From: Holophagales bacterium
Lineage (GTDB): Bacteria; Acidobacteriota; Thermoanaerobaculia; Multivoradales; Multivoraceae
Direction: 5' to 3'
NCBI GenBank assembly: GCA_009845425.1
Contig: VXZQ01000009.1
Coordinates: 227,714 to 291,713 of the forward strand
DNA length: 64,000 bases
The position numbers were made by a program, and so were the translations under genes. Below, one piece after another: positions 39,195-48,177 of the stretch (position 1 is its first letter; the number at the start of each line of letters is the position of its first letter). Below the pieces are notes generated by a model. The model was not told the origin of the DNA and ran no database searches. It saw nothing but the letters and a program-made list of their open reading frames with translations.

Positions 39195-42149
39195 ATGGAT
39201 TCCAAGCACCCCGATGGCCGAAGGACCCGGAGGCTCATCCTGCTGGCGTTTCTCGCCATAGCGGTACTCGCCCTGCCCGCAGCGGCCCAGGACGGCAGCG
39301 TTTCCGGAACGGTCTACGATCGCGAGGGCGGCGCCTTGCCGGGTGTCACCGTCAGTCTCCAGGACGCCGACGGCGAGGACACCGGGAAGAGCACGCAGAC
39401 CGACGCTTCCGGTGCTTTCCGCATCGACGGCGTAGCGGACGGCGCCTACACGGCGACGGCGTCGCTCCAGGGATTCCGGTCGTTGATCGCAACGGTCGAG
39501 GTGTCGGGAGGAACTGGCTCCGTCGAGTTCGCGCTCGGCCTCTCCGTCGTCGAGCAGATCGTCGTCCAGGGCGAGATCGGCGAAGAGAACGTCCTGCGGC
39601 GGCCGATGACGGTCACCGGCTTCAACGAAGGCATGGTCGTCGAACTCGGGATGAACAACAACAACGACCTCGAGGCGCTGACGCCGGGCCTGCAGATCGG
39701 CCACCAGTCGCCCGATTCGGGTCACGGCAACCACCTCTACCTGCGCGGCATCGGCTCGCAGCGCAACCAGGAGTTCTTCCAGGCCACCGCGGTCGCCACC
39801 TACGTCGACGGCATCTACACCGACGAGCTCTACGCGCTCGAGCCCGGCAACCTGTTCGACGTCGAGAGCATGAACGTGGCGCGCGGCCCGCAGGGAACCA
39901 CCGGCGGCCGCGCCGCCATCGCCGGCGCGATCAGCTTCAACACGATCAAGCCGACCGCCCAGTTCGACGTCAATGCCCTGGCCGAGTACACCGATCAGGC
40001 ATCGCAGCGCGGCGACCTCGCCATCGGCGGGCCGATCGGCGACAGCCGGGTGAGCTGGCGGCTGACGGCCGGAAGCTGGCAGGGCGAGGGCGCGCAGCCC
40101 AACATCGGCCCCGGGGGCGACTACGACGAACCGGACAACGTCCACTGGGCGCCGCAGCTCCGCTACCTCGGCGAGACGGTGGACTTCAACGTCCGCTACG
40201 CCGGGCGCGAGGACAGCGGCGCGCCCCGCACGTCGGTCGAGCTGACAGGCCGCGACGTGACCACGGAATGCCTCCTGAGCGGCACCGACCCGGAAGGCAA
40301 CCCGACCTGCCTGTTCCCCAATCCCTTCCTCGGCGCGGCGAACCAGGCGCCGTCGGTGAAGGACTGCGATCTCAGTAATCCGAACCAGCTCATCTGTCCG
40401 GGCGACGACCTGCGGAACGTCGTCGACTACAACACGCCCGGCAACGAGGACTCCGAACTGCAGATGGCCGTGGCCGACCTGAACATCCGGCCCAGCCGCG
40501 GGATCAGCCTGTCCTACAAGGGCGGCTACCGCGAGTCGACGGAGAACGCGCAGACCGACACCGACGGCACTTCGCGCGTCGGCGGTCCCGACAATCCGTT
40601 CCTCGACGCGAACGGCTACCCGTTCGCCGACACGATGGTGAACTACTTCCGTTACTCGGAGCAGACCTCCCACGAGCTGCGTCTGGCCTCGAGCTTCGCC
40701 GGCGACTTCCAGTTCGTGCTGGGCGCCTTCCAGCGCGACGGGGACGAGCCCTACGACGCGCGCTTCTTCGACTTCGCCAATCCCGCGTTCAACACGAACA
40801 CCCTGGCGACCTGTCAGGCGGCGCTGCCGTTCTTCGGGCTGCCACTGCTCAGCGAGCACGGCACCACCTCCCGCCAGTCGGGCCAGGGGGGTGTCTGGGC
40901 CTGCCCGGGCGAGCTTCTCGACTGGTCGAACGCGGGCGCCATCGGCGCCTTCTCCGACGGCAACATGAACGGCCACTGGCTCGACTTCTACGGCCACTCC
41001 CGGTTCGAGACCCTGGCCTACTACGGGAACCTCGAGTACCAGGTCGGCGACAGGTGGACGCTGTTCGGCGGCATCCGCCACGACCAGGACATCAAGACCC
41101 ACGTCCAGAACGACGTCCGGATCGGCATCAACTTCGGTTTCGCCGTCGACCTCTGGATCTTCCGCAACGCGGCGGTCGAGGGCTTCGAGGGCAAGAACGA
41201 CGCGGAGTGGAACCAGACGACCTGGAACGCCGGCTTCCAGTACTCGGCCAACCCGGCCAGCATGTGGTATGGCCGCGTCTCCAAGGGCGGCCGTCCCGGC
41301 GGCTTCGTCGGCTTCGGCAACATGAACGAAGTGACCTTCGACTCGGAGGAGCTGATCAACTACGAGGGCGGCTGGAAGGGCCTGCTTGCCGACAACCGCC
41401 TGCAACTGGAGGCCTCGGTCTTCTACAACGACTACCAGGGCTACTGGGTCAACTCCACCCGTTTGCTGCCGGTCGAGCAGCGGATCCCCGGAGAGAGCAT
41501 CTTCGAGGGCGAGATGAACACGATCGACGGCAGTCGGATCTCGGGCCTGGAGCTCAACGCGGCCTTCCGGGCCACGGACAACTTCACGATCCGCGGCTGG
41601 TACAACTACCTCGACTCGGCGATCGGGGACTACGAGACCATCTACTGCTGCGACCCCGCGGCGCCGACCGAGACGATCGAGTTTCAGGACCGCGAGGGCA
41701 ACACCTTCACGCAGGAGATCTCCGGCCTGACCAACTTCGGCGGCAACCGCATGCCGTTGCAGCCAAGGCACAAGTTCTCCGTGACGGCGATCTACGATCT
41801 CGGGGACCTGCGTCTCCTGGGCACGCTGGGCCACACGGCCGAGAAGAACACCGACATCAGCAACCTGCCGAAGTACAAGATCCCCGAGTACACCCGCATC
41901 GACCTGCGGGCGATCTGGTTCACGCAGATCGAGGGCCTGCAGGTCCACCTGTTCGCCAAGAACCTGCTCGACGAGATCGCCGTGCAGCAGTGGCGGCCGA
42001 ACGAAGGCTACGGCTTCGGCACCGGCGTGATCCGCGGCTCGCTCACCGACAAGCGCGAGGTCGGCGTCATGGCGAGCTTCCGGCTCGGCGGCCGCAAGAC
42101 GCTCTACGGCCTCGGCGGAGGGATGGGACCGTCGGCCGGCGGCAAGTAA
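39195..42149 (+). CDS. TonB-dependent receptor with carboxypeptidase-regulatory-like N-domain
   Basis: GSVSGTVYDREGGALPGVTVSL; plug region; long beta-barrel; C-terminal SFRLGGRKTLYG. Confidence 0.92.
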   Translation: MDSKHPDGRRTRRLILLAFLAIAVLALPAAAQDGSVSGTVYDREGGALPGVTVSLQDADGEDTGKSTQTDASGAFRIDGVADGAYTATASLQGFRSLIATVEVSGGTGSVEFALGLSVVEQIVVQGEIGEENVLRRPMTVTGFNEGMVVELGMNNNNDLEALTPGLQIGHQSPDSGHGNHLYLRGIGSQRNQEFFQATAVATYVDGIYTDELYALEPGNLFDVESMNVARGPQGTTGGRAAIAGAISFNTIKPTAQFDVNALAEYTDQASQRGDLAIGGPIGDSRVSWRLTAGSWQGEGAQPNIGPGGDYDEPDNVHWAPQLRYLGETVDFNVRYAGREDSGAPRTSVELTGRDVTTECLLSGTDPEGNPTCLFPNPFLGAANQAPSVKDCDLSNPNQLICPGDDLRNVVDYNTPGNEDSELQMAVADLNIRPSRGISLSYKGGYRESTENAQTDTDGTSRVGGPDNPFLDANGYPFADTMVNYFRYSEQTSHELRLASSFAGDFQFVLGAFQRDGDEPYDARFFDFANPAFNTNTLATCQAALPFFGLPLLSEHGTTSRQSGQGGVWACPGELLDWSNAGAIGAFSDGNMNGHWLDFYGHSRFETLAYYGNLEYQVGDRWTLFGGIRHDQDIKTHVQNDVRIGINFGFAVDLWIFRNAAVEGFEGKNDAEWNQTTWNAGFQYSANPASMWYGRVSKGGRPGGFVGFGNMNEVTFDSEELINYEGGWKGLLADNRLQLEASVFYNDYQGYWVNSTRLLPVEQRIPGESIFEGEMNTIDGSRISGLELNAAFRATDNFTIRGWYNYLDSAIGDYETIYCCDPAAPTETIEFQDREGNTFTQEISGLTNFGGNRMPLQPRHKFSVTAIYDLGDLRLLGTLGHTAEKNTDISNLPKYKIPEYTRIDLRAIWFTQIEGLQVHLFAKNLLDEIAVQQWRPNEGYGFGTGVIRGSLTDKREVGVMASFRLGGRKTLYGLGGGMGPSAGGK

Positions 42150-42187
42150 CGATCCGTGCCGGCCAGGGCTCTGCGCGGTAGAAGACT

Positions 42188-42333
42188 GGGTGCGCGGGTC
42201 TGCCATCCGCGCGCCCGATGACGGGCCCACGGACTGGGACGCTGGTGGCGCGGTGACGCGCCACCAGGGTGCTGACCCGCTGCCGCCAAAGGCGGCCAGA
42301 AGACTGCGCCGGCCGAAGGCCGGCTCCGCTGTG
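42188..42333. repeat. GGTGCGC repeat copy (degenerate first stem)
   Basis: CTGGGTGCGCGGGTCTG…GACCCGCTGCCGCCAAAGGCGGCCAGAAGACTGCGCCGGCCGAAGGCCGGCTCC. Confidence 0.8.
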
Positions 42334-43524
42334 CGACGCATCCTCCTGCTGGCGTGGCTTCTCGCCACACCCCTGGCGGCCCAACCCGCCGAGCTGATCG
42401 CCCGAATCGAGGCACCGCGCGAGGCGAGATCGAGCGACGACTCCGGCAAGAGCCTCGCCGAGTTGCTGGAGACGCACGGCATCGCGGCGCTGAGCGTCGC
42501 CGTCGTCCAGGACTACCGACTCCACTGGGCGAAGGCCTGGGGCGTCGCTGACGAGTCGACCGGAGCCCTCGCCAACACGGCGACCCTCTTCCAGGCCGCA
42601 TCGATCAGCAAGCCGGTGTCGGCGATGGCGGTGCTCCGGGCGGTGCAGGACGGACTCTTCGAGCTCGACGACGACATCAACTCGATCCTCCGTTCCTGGC
42701 GACTGGAGGACGACGCCGAGCTGCTAACCGAGACCCCGGTGACGCCGCGGATGCTGCTGAGCATGACGGCCGGCACGACGGTTTCGGGATTCCCCGGCTA
42801 CAAGCCCGACGCCGAGCTGCCAACCGTCCGCGATGTCCTGGGACGGAAGGACGAGGAAATGCCAGCCAACACCGACCCGGTAGTCGTCGGCTGGCAGCCC
42901 GGCACCCGCTACGAGTACTCGGGAGGCGGCTCGACCATCCTGCAGCTCGCCCTGAGCGACGCGAGGGCCGCGCCGTTCGAGGAGATCCTCCAGGAGACCG
43001 TCCTGGACCCGCTCGGCATGAACCGCAGTTGCTTCTGCCAGCCCCTGCCGCCGGCACTTCACGGCAACGCGGCGCGGGCCGGCGGATCGGCGACTAAACC
43101 CGACGAGGACGATGCGGAGACCCGTGCGCCCTGGCACGTCTACCCGGAGCTCTACGCCGCGGGCCTGTGGACGACCCCGACGGACCTGGCGAAGTTCCTG
43201 GTCGAGGTCCAGCTTTCCCTGGAGGGGCGCTCGAACCGGATCCTCACGCCCGAGTCCACCCGCAGGATGGTGACACCCGGAGGCGTGGGCCACTACGCTC
43301 TCGGCTTCACCACCGGCGCCGACACTCCACACCGCCCCGCGCCGCCCGGAGAAGCGGACCGTTTCTTCGGCCACACCGGTGGCAACTGGGGCTTCCGCGG
43401 GAACCTCGTCGGATCGCTCGAAGGAGGCAACGGCTATGTCATCCTGGCCAACAGCAGCGAAGCCAACCCGGTCATCTTCGTCGAGCTGCCGATCAGAATC
43501 CGCGCCGCCTACGGGTGGAACTAA
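42331..43524 (+). CDS. Beta-lactamase class C-like serine hydrolase (GTG start; a start at GTG 42190 in the repeat is possible)
   Basis: SISK (SxxK), YSGGG, HTGGNWG motifs; signal peptide VRRILLLAWLLATPLAAQ. Confidence 0.88.
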   Translation: MRRILLLAWLLATPLAAQPAELIARIEAPREARSSDDSGKSLAELLETHGIAALSVAVVQDYRLHWAKAWGVADESTGALANTATLFQAASISKPVSAMAVLRAVQDGLFELDDDINSILRSWRLEDDAELLTETPVTPRMLLSMTAGTTVSGFPGYKPDAELPTVRDVLGRKDEEMPANTDPVVVGWQPGTRYEYSGGGSTILQLALSDARAAPFEEILQETVLDPLGMNRSCFCQPLPPALHGNAARAGGSATKPDEDDAETRAPWHVYPELYAAGLWTTPTDLAKFLVEVQLSLEGRSNRILTPESTRRMVTPGGVGHYALGFTTGADTPHRPAPPGEADRFFGHTGGNWGFRGNLVGSLEGGNGYVILANSSEANPVIFVELPIRIRAAYGWN

Positions 43525-43545
43525 CGCCAATAGCACCGGTGCCCG

Positions 43546-43630
43546 CTGGGTGCGCGGGTCTTCCGACCCGCTGCCGCCGGAGGCGGCCTTCAGACTGCGC
43601 CGGCCGTCAGGCCGGCTCCTCTTTCCGGCC
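43546..43630. repeat. GGTGCGC repeat copy
   Basis: CTGGGTGCGCGGGTCTTCCGACCCGCTGCCGCCGGAGGCGGCCTTCAGACTGCGCCGGCCGTCAGGCCGGCTCC. Confidence 0.88.
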
Positions 43631-44758
43631 GCGGCCCTCCTGGCCTTCGCCTGCGCCGCGCCACCGGCCCCGGACGTGACCTCCGAAACCGAGCAGCTCT
43701 TCCAGGCGCGCCTCGACGAACTCCGCGCCGAATTCGACTTCATCGGCGCGACCGCCGCCTTCGTCCTCCCGGACGGCAGCGGAGGCGTCGCCGCGACCGG
43801 CTTCGCCGACCCGGAGAACGACCTGCCGATGAGGCCCGAGAACCGGATGCCGGCCGGCAGCATCGGCAAGACGATCGCCGCGACGACCGCGCTCAGCATG
43901 GTGAACGAGGGCCTGCTCGGCCTCGACGACCTGGCCTCGCGCTGGCTCGGCGACGAACCGTGGTGGACCCGCCTTCCCAACCACGAGACGATGACCCTCC
44001 GCCACCTGCTGAGCCACTCGAGCGGGCTGACCGACCACGTCTACGACGAAGCCTGGCGCCGCGAGGCCCGGTCGCGCCGCGGCCCGGCCGGCGACCCCGA
44101 CGCCTGGTTCGAGCCGCGGGAACTGGTCCAGTACGTCCTCGACAAGGAGCCCCTGTTCCCGGCCGGCGAGGGGTACGCCTACACCGACACCGGCTACCTC
44201 GTCGCGGGCCTGATGTTGGAGGCCGCCTCCGGCGGCGCGTACTACGACGAGGCCAGGCGCCGCGTGCTCGACCGTCACGACCTCCCCCGCACGGTGGAGC
44301 AGATCGGCCGCACGTTCCCCGATCTCGCCCCGGGCCACGTCGGCGAGGACAACCCCTTCTCACTTCCGGCCAGGACCGCCGAGGGCGACGTCATGGCCTT
44401 CAGCCCGCAGACCGAGTGGACCGGCGGTGGCTACGTTTCCAACTCACGCGACCTGGCGCGCTGGGCCAAGATCCTCTACGAGGAACGCGCCATCGACGGA
44501 CCGTACCTGGAGGAGATGCTGAACTCCGGCTACCGCGGCGAAGACGCCGGCGCGACCTACGGTCTCGGCGTCTACCGCGCCGACAGCCCGCACGGCGAAC
44601 TCATTGGCCACGGCGGCTGGTTCCCGGGCTGGCGCTCCACGATGTACTACCACCGCGACTCCGGCATCGCCGTCGCCGTCCAGTTCAACCAGAACGAACT
44701 CGACTTCCGCAATGAAGTGCGTGACGCTCTGCTAGCGCTCCTGCTGGAACAGCATTGA
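43550..44758 (+). CDS. Beta-lactamase class C-like serine hydrolase, putative lipoprotein
   Basis: GSIGKT (SxxK), YTDTGYLVAG, GHGGWFPG; lipobox LLAFAC; only plausible GTG start lies in the repeat. Confidence 0.8.
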   Translation: MRGSSDPLPPEAAFRLRRPSGRLLFPAAALLAFACAAPPAPDVTSETEQLFQARLDELRAEFDFIGATAAFVLPDGSGGVAATGFADPENDLPMRPENRMPAGSIGKTIAATTALSMVNEGLLGLDDLASRWLGDEPWWTRLPNHETMTLRHLLSHSSGLTDHVYDEAWRREARSRRGPAGDPDAWFEPRELVQYVLDKEPLFPAGEGYAYTDTGYLVAGLMLEAASGGAYYDEARRRVLDRHDLPRTVEQIGRTFPDLAPGHVGEDNPFSLPARTAEGDVMAFSPQTEWTGGGYVSNSRDLARWAKILYEERAIDGPYLEEMLNSGYRGEDAGATYGLGVYRADSPHGELIGHGGWFPGWRSTMYYHRDSGIAVAVQFNQNELDFRNEVRDALLALLLEQH

Positions 44759-44768
44759 GAGGCTTCCG

Positions 44769-44922
44769 CTGGGTGCGCGGGTCTTCTGACCCGCCCCGGG
44801 CGGAGCCGCGAAGCGGCGCAGCCCGAACAAAGTAGCCGCCGGCCTCCGGCCGGCGACGATACTGTCCGCCGCCTACGGCGGCAGCGGGTCAGAAGACCCG
44901 CGCACCGACCCGCGCACCCAGT
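44769..44922. repeat. Composite multi-hairpin repeat with 23-nt inverted arms
   Basis: GGTGCGCGGGTCTTCTGACCCGC at 44772-44794, exact reverse complement at 44884-44906, internal hairpins between. Confidence 0.93.
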
Positions 44923-46270
44923 GGGCGGCGCCGTCGGCGGCTTCGAGAAAACGGTCGATCTCCGCGTCGCCCATCGGGGTCGAAAGCGCGCCGAACAGGC
45001 CGCGGGCGCCCATCAGCATGCCGCGGTTCAGCATCTCCAGGGCGATCTTCTGGATCTGCGGCGCCGCGGAGCGGGCGGTGAAGACGGCCCGGAAGTCCCT
45101 CGGCGGTTCGTTCCCCGGTACGACGGCGAACAACGAGCCGCGGCCGGTCGCGACCGCCTCGATGCCGTGCCGGCGAAGGACCTGCTGGAGCCCCGCGCGG
45201 ACCCGGTCGCCCAGCCGGTCGAACTCGGCGAAGACCTCCGGCGTCAGCCGCTTCATCGTCTCGTAGCCGGCGACCATCGTCACCGGATTGCCGTTGTAGG
45301 TGCCGCCGTGGTGGACGAGTTCGCCGTCGCGGTGGTCGAAGACCTTCATCACGTCCGCCTTGCCGGCCACCGCGCCGACGGGGAAGCCGCCGCCGATGAT
45401 CTTGCCGAGCGACACGAGGTCCGGCTCGATGCCGAAGCGGTGACAGGCGCCGCGGTAGTCGATGCGGAAGGAGAGCACCTCGTCCGCGATCAGCAGGGCG
45501 CCGCACTCCCTCGTCTTGGCCCGGATCGCCGCCACGAAGTCCGCCCTCGGCGGGATCAGCCCGAGCGCGGCGGGCAGCGGATCCATGAGCACCGCCGCGA
45601 GATCGTCGCGGTGCTCGTCGATCAGCGCGTTGCAGACCTCGATGTCGTTGAGCGGCAGCGTGACGACCTCGGTCTCGAGGCTCTTGGCCATGCTCGGTTC
45701 GAGCGTCGTCGCCGGCCGTTCCGACTCGCCCCAGTTCTTTGGCCGCGAGCTGTCCGAAGCCTGCGCGTAGTCGTAGATGCCGTGGTAACAGCCCTCGAAC
45801 TTCGCGATCTTGCTGCGGCCGGTCGCCGCCCGCGCGGCCCGGATCGCCAGCAACACGCCCTCGCTGCCGGAGTTCGCGAACCGGACCTGGTCGATGTAGG
45901 GAATGCGCTCCACCAGCAGCTCGGCGAGCCGGATGTCGGTCTCGGTCGGCAGCGAGAACGCCGTGCCGCTCCCGATCACCCGGGCGACCGCTTCCGTCAC
46001 CGCGGGGTGCGAGTGCCCGAGGATCAGCGACGTGTAGTTGTTGACGAAGTCGATGCGCTCCTGGCCTTCGACGTCCGTGACGATGCAGCCATGCCCTGAG
46101 GCCGCGTAGATCGGGTACGGGTCCATGACCAGGGTGTGGCGGCTGTTGCCGCCGGGCATGACGTCAAGCGCGCGCTCGTAGAGCGACCGTGAGGCCGAGT
46201 GCTCGCCGAGGTAGCGGTCGGTGCTCCGGGGGGCGGCCGTCGCGGCCACGGATCTCGAGACGTCGTTCAC
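44873..46270 (-). CDS. Class III aminotransferase (glutamate-1-semialdehyde aminomutase-like)
   Basis: MPGGNSRHTLVMDPYPIYAASGHGCIVTDVEGQERIDFVNNYTSLILGHSHPAV; LIADEVLSFRIDYRG; LGKIIGGGFPVGAVAG. Confidence 0.92.
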   Translation of the reverse strand: MNDVSRSVAATAAPRSTDRYLGEHSASRSLYERALDVMPGGNSRHTLVMDPYPIYAASGHGCIVTDVEGQERIDFVNNYTSLILGHSHPAVTEAVARVIGSGTAFSLPTETDIRLAELLVERIPYIDQVRFANSGSEGVLLAIRAARAATGRSKIAKFEGCYHGIYDYAQASDSSRPKNWGESERPATTLEPSMAKSLETEVVTLPLNDIEVCNALIDEHRDDLAAVLMDPLPAALGLIPPRADFVAAIRAKTRECGALLIADEVLSFRIDYRGACHRFGIEPDLVSLGKIIGGGFPVGAVAGKADVMKVFDHRDGELVHHGGTYNGNPVTMVAGYETMKRLTPEVFAEFDRLGDRVRAGLQQVLRRHGIEAVATGRGSLFAVVPGNEPPRDFRAVFTARSAAPQIQKIALEMLNRGMLMGARGLFGALSTPMGDAEIDRFLEAADGAAHWVRGSVRGSSDPLPP

Positions 46271-46314
46271 AGGGGCGACGAGTGTACTGCCCGGCTCCGC
46301 TATCGTGGCGAGCC

Positions 46315-48174
46315 GTGAATGCGTTGACGGTCCTCGCTGCCCTGGGCTGCCTGAGCACGGCGGCCGTGCTTCCGGCCCAGGAGGGCCCGACCCACGCGAT
46401 CGCCTACTTCGGCGAACCGAAGTACGTCGCCGACGTTCCCCACTTCGACTACGTCAATCCGGACGCGCCGAAGGGCGGCGAGATTCGCACGTGGCTGCCG
46501 GGGACGTTCAACAACATCCACCCCTACGCGGACATGGGGCGCACACCGAGCTGGGCGAACTGGCGGGTCACGGTGATCACCTCCGATCGCTTGATGATGG
46601 GGTCGGAGGACGAGCTGTCGACCCTCTACTGCCTGCTCTGCGAGACGGTCGAGGTCGCCGGCGACTACAGTTGGGTTGCCTACACCCTGCGGCCCGAGGC
46701 GCGGTGGCATGACGGTGTGCCGGTCACCGTGGACGATGTCGTGTGGACGTTCGAGACGCTGAAAGTCGACGGTCCGGTGGGTTTCAAGGCGACCTGGCGC
46801 CACGTCGAGGGCATCGAGCGCCTCGGGGAGCGCTCCTTCCGCTTCCTCCTCGGCGCCGAGGGGAGAAGCCGCAGGGCGGTGATGGAGGCGTCCGCCTTCC
46901 TGCCGATGGCGAAGCACTACTGGCGCGACCGAGACTTCACGGCGACCAGCCTGGAGGGTCCGCTCGGCAACGGCGCCTACCGCGTCAAGGAAGTCGACCC
47001 CGGCCGGCGCCTCGTCTTCGAGCGCGTTCCGGACTACTGGGCGAAGGACCTCAACGTCAAGCGCGGCTACCACAACTTCGACCGCATCTCCGTCCTCTAC
47101 TTCCGTGACATGAAGGCCGGCATCCAGGCGCTCAAGGCCCGCGTCGTCGACTACTACCGCGACCAGGACGAGCGGGAGGTCGCCACCGCCTACGATTTCC
47201 CGGAAGTCGGCATGGGGCTCTTCAACAAGGAGACCTACCGGATGAGGATGACCTACGGGATGCACTGGTCGGTCGTCTTCAACACCCGCCGGCCTCTGTT
47301 CGAGGACATCCGCGTCCGCGAGGCGCTGACCCTGGCCTACAACTTCGACTGGGGCAACCGCGCCCTCCAGTACGGCGCGCTGCGGCGGAACACGACCTTC
47401 TTCCTGGGCTCGGAGATGGCGGCGCGAGGCCTGCCGTCGGCTGCCGAACTGGCGCTGCTCGAGCCGCTGCGGGAGCACGTTCCCGAGCGTGTCTTCACGC
47501 ACGAGTTCCGGTTGCCCGAAAACGACGGCTACGGCCGCAACCGGAAGGCGCTGCTGCGGGCGGGGGAGCTGCTCGACGAGGCCGGCTGGGTCCTCCGCGA
47601 CATGAGGCGCGTCGACGAGGCGACGGGGGAGCCGCTCCGGTTCGAGATCATGGTCATGCTCAGGGAACACGAACGGATGATGGTGCCGTTCGTCGAGAAC
47701 CTGACGCGCCTCGGCATCGACGCGACCGTCCGCCGGGTGGAGTCGAACATCTTCACGAACCGGGCGCGCCGGTACGACTTCGAGATGACGATGCAGAAGA
47801 TCTACACCCACCCCATCCCGCAGCCGGGCGGCATGCGCAACTACCTGCACTCCCGGAGCGTCGATCCCCCGAACCTGTTGAACTACGCGGGGATCAGGAA
47901 CCCGGCGGTCGACGTCCTGATCGAGAAGGTGATCGCGGCCGAGACCGAAGAGGAGATGAACATCGCCGGCCGGGCGCTCGATCGGGTGCTGTTGTGGGGC
48001 TTCTACGTCATCCCCGAGGGCGCCCCCAAAGGACGCCATCTCCTGTACTGGGACCGCTTCGGCCATCCGCCGCTGGGGCACGAGCACCTGAACTGGACCG
48101 GCTTCCCGCAGCTCTGGTGGTTCGACGCCGAGAAGAGCGCCCGGGTCGACGCCGCCCTGGGCGAGACGCGGTAG
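46315..48174 (+). CDS. yejA: ABC transporter substrate-binding protein, YejA-like
   Basis: HAIAYFGEPKYVADVPHFDYVNPDAPKGGEIRTWLPGTFNNIHPY; family 5 SBP features; followed by yejB/E/F-like genes. Confidence 0.88.
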   Translation: MNALTVLAALGCLSTAAVLPAQEGPTHAIAYFGEPKYVADVPHFDYVNPDAPKGGEIRTWLPGTFNNIHPYADMGRTPSWANWRVTVITSDRLMMGSEDELSTLYCLLCETVEVAGDYSWVAYTLRPEARWHDGVPVTVDDVVWTFETLKVDGPVGFKATWRHVEGIERLGERSFRFLLGAEGRSRRAVMEASAFLPMAKHYWRDRDFTATSLEGPLGNGAYRVKEVDPGRRLVFERVPDYWAKDLNVKRGYHNFDRISVLYFRDMKAGIQALKARVVDYYRDQDEREVATAYDFPEVGMGLFNKETYRMRMTYGMHWSVVFNTRRPLFEDIRVREALTLAYNFDWGNRALQYGALRRNTTFFLGSEMAARGLPSAAELALLEPLREHVPERVFTHEFRLPENDGYGRNRKALLRAGELLDEAGWVLRDMRRVDEATGEPLRFEIMVMLREHERMMVPFVENLTRLGIDATVRRVESNIFTNRARRYDFEMTMQKIYTHPIPQPGGMRNYLHSRSVDPPNLLNYAGIRNPAVDVLIEKVIAAETEEEMNIAGRALDRVLLWGFYVIPEGAPKGRHLLYWDRFGHPPLGHEHLNWTGFPQLWWFDAEKSARVDAALGETR

Positions 48175-48177
48175 AGA

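Noticed and set aside
39171-42482. 1103 aa minus-strand ORF antisense to the TonB receptor
   Set aside because: High-GC shadow ORF; composition (Val/Arg/Ala/Asp-rich, no domains) and overlap with a clear receptor on the other strand.
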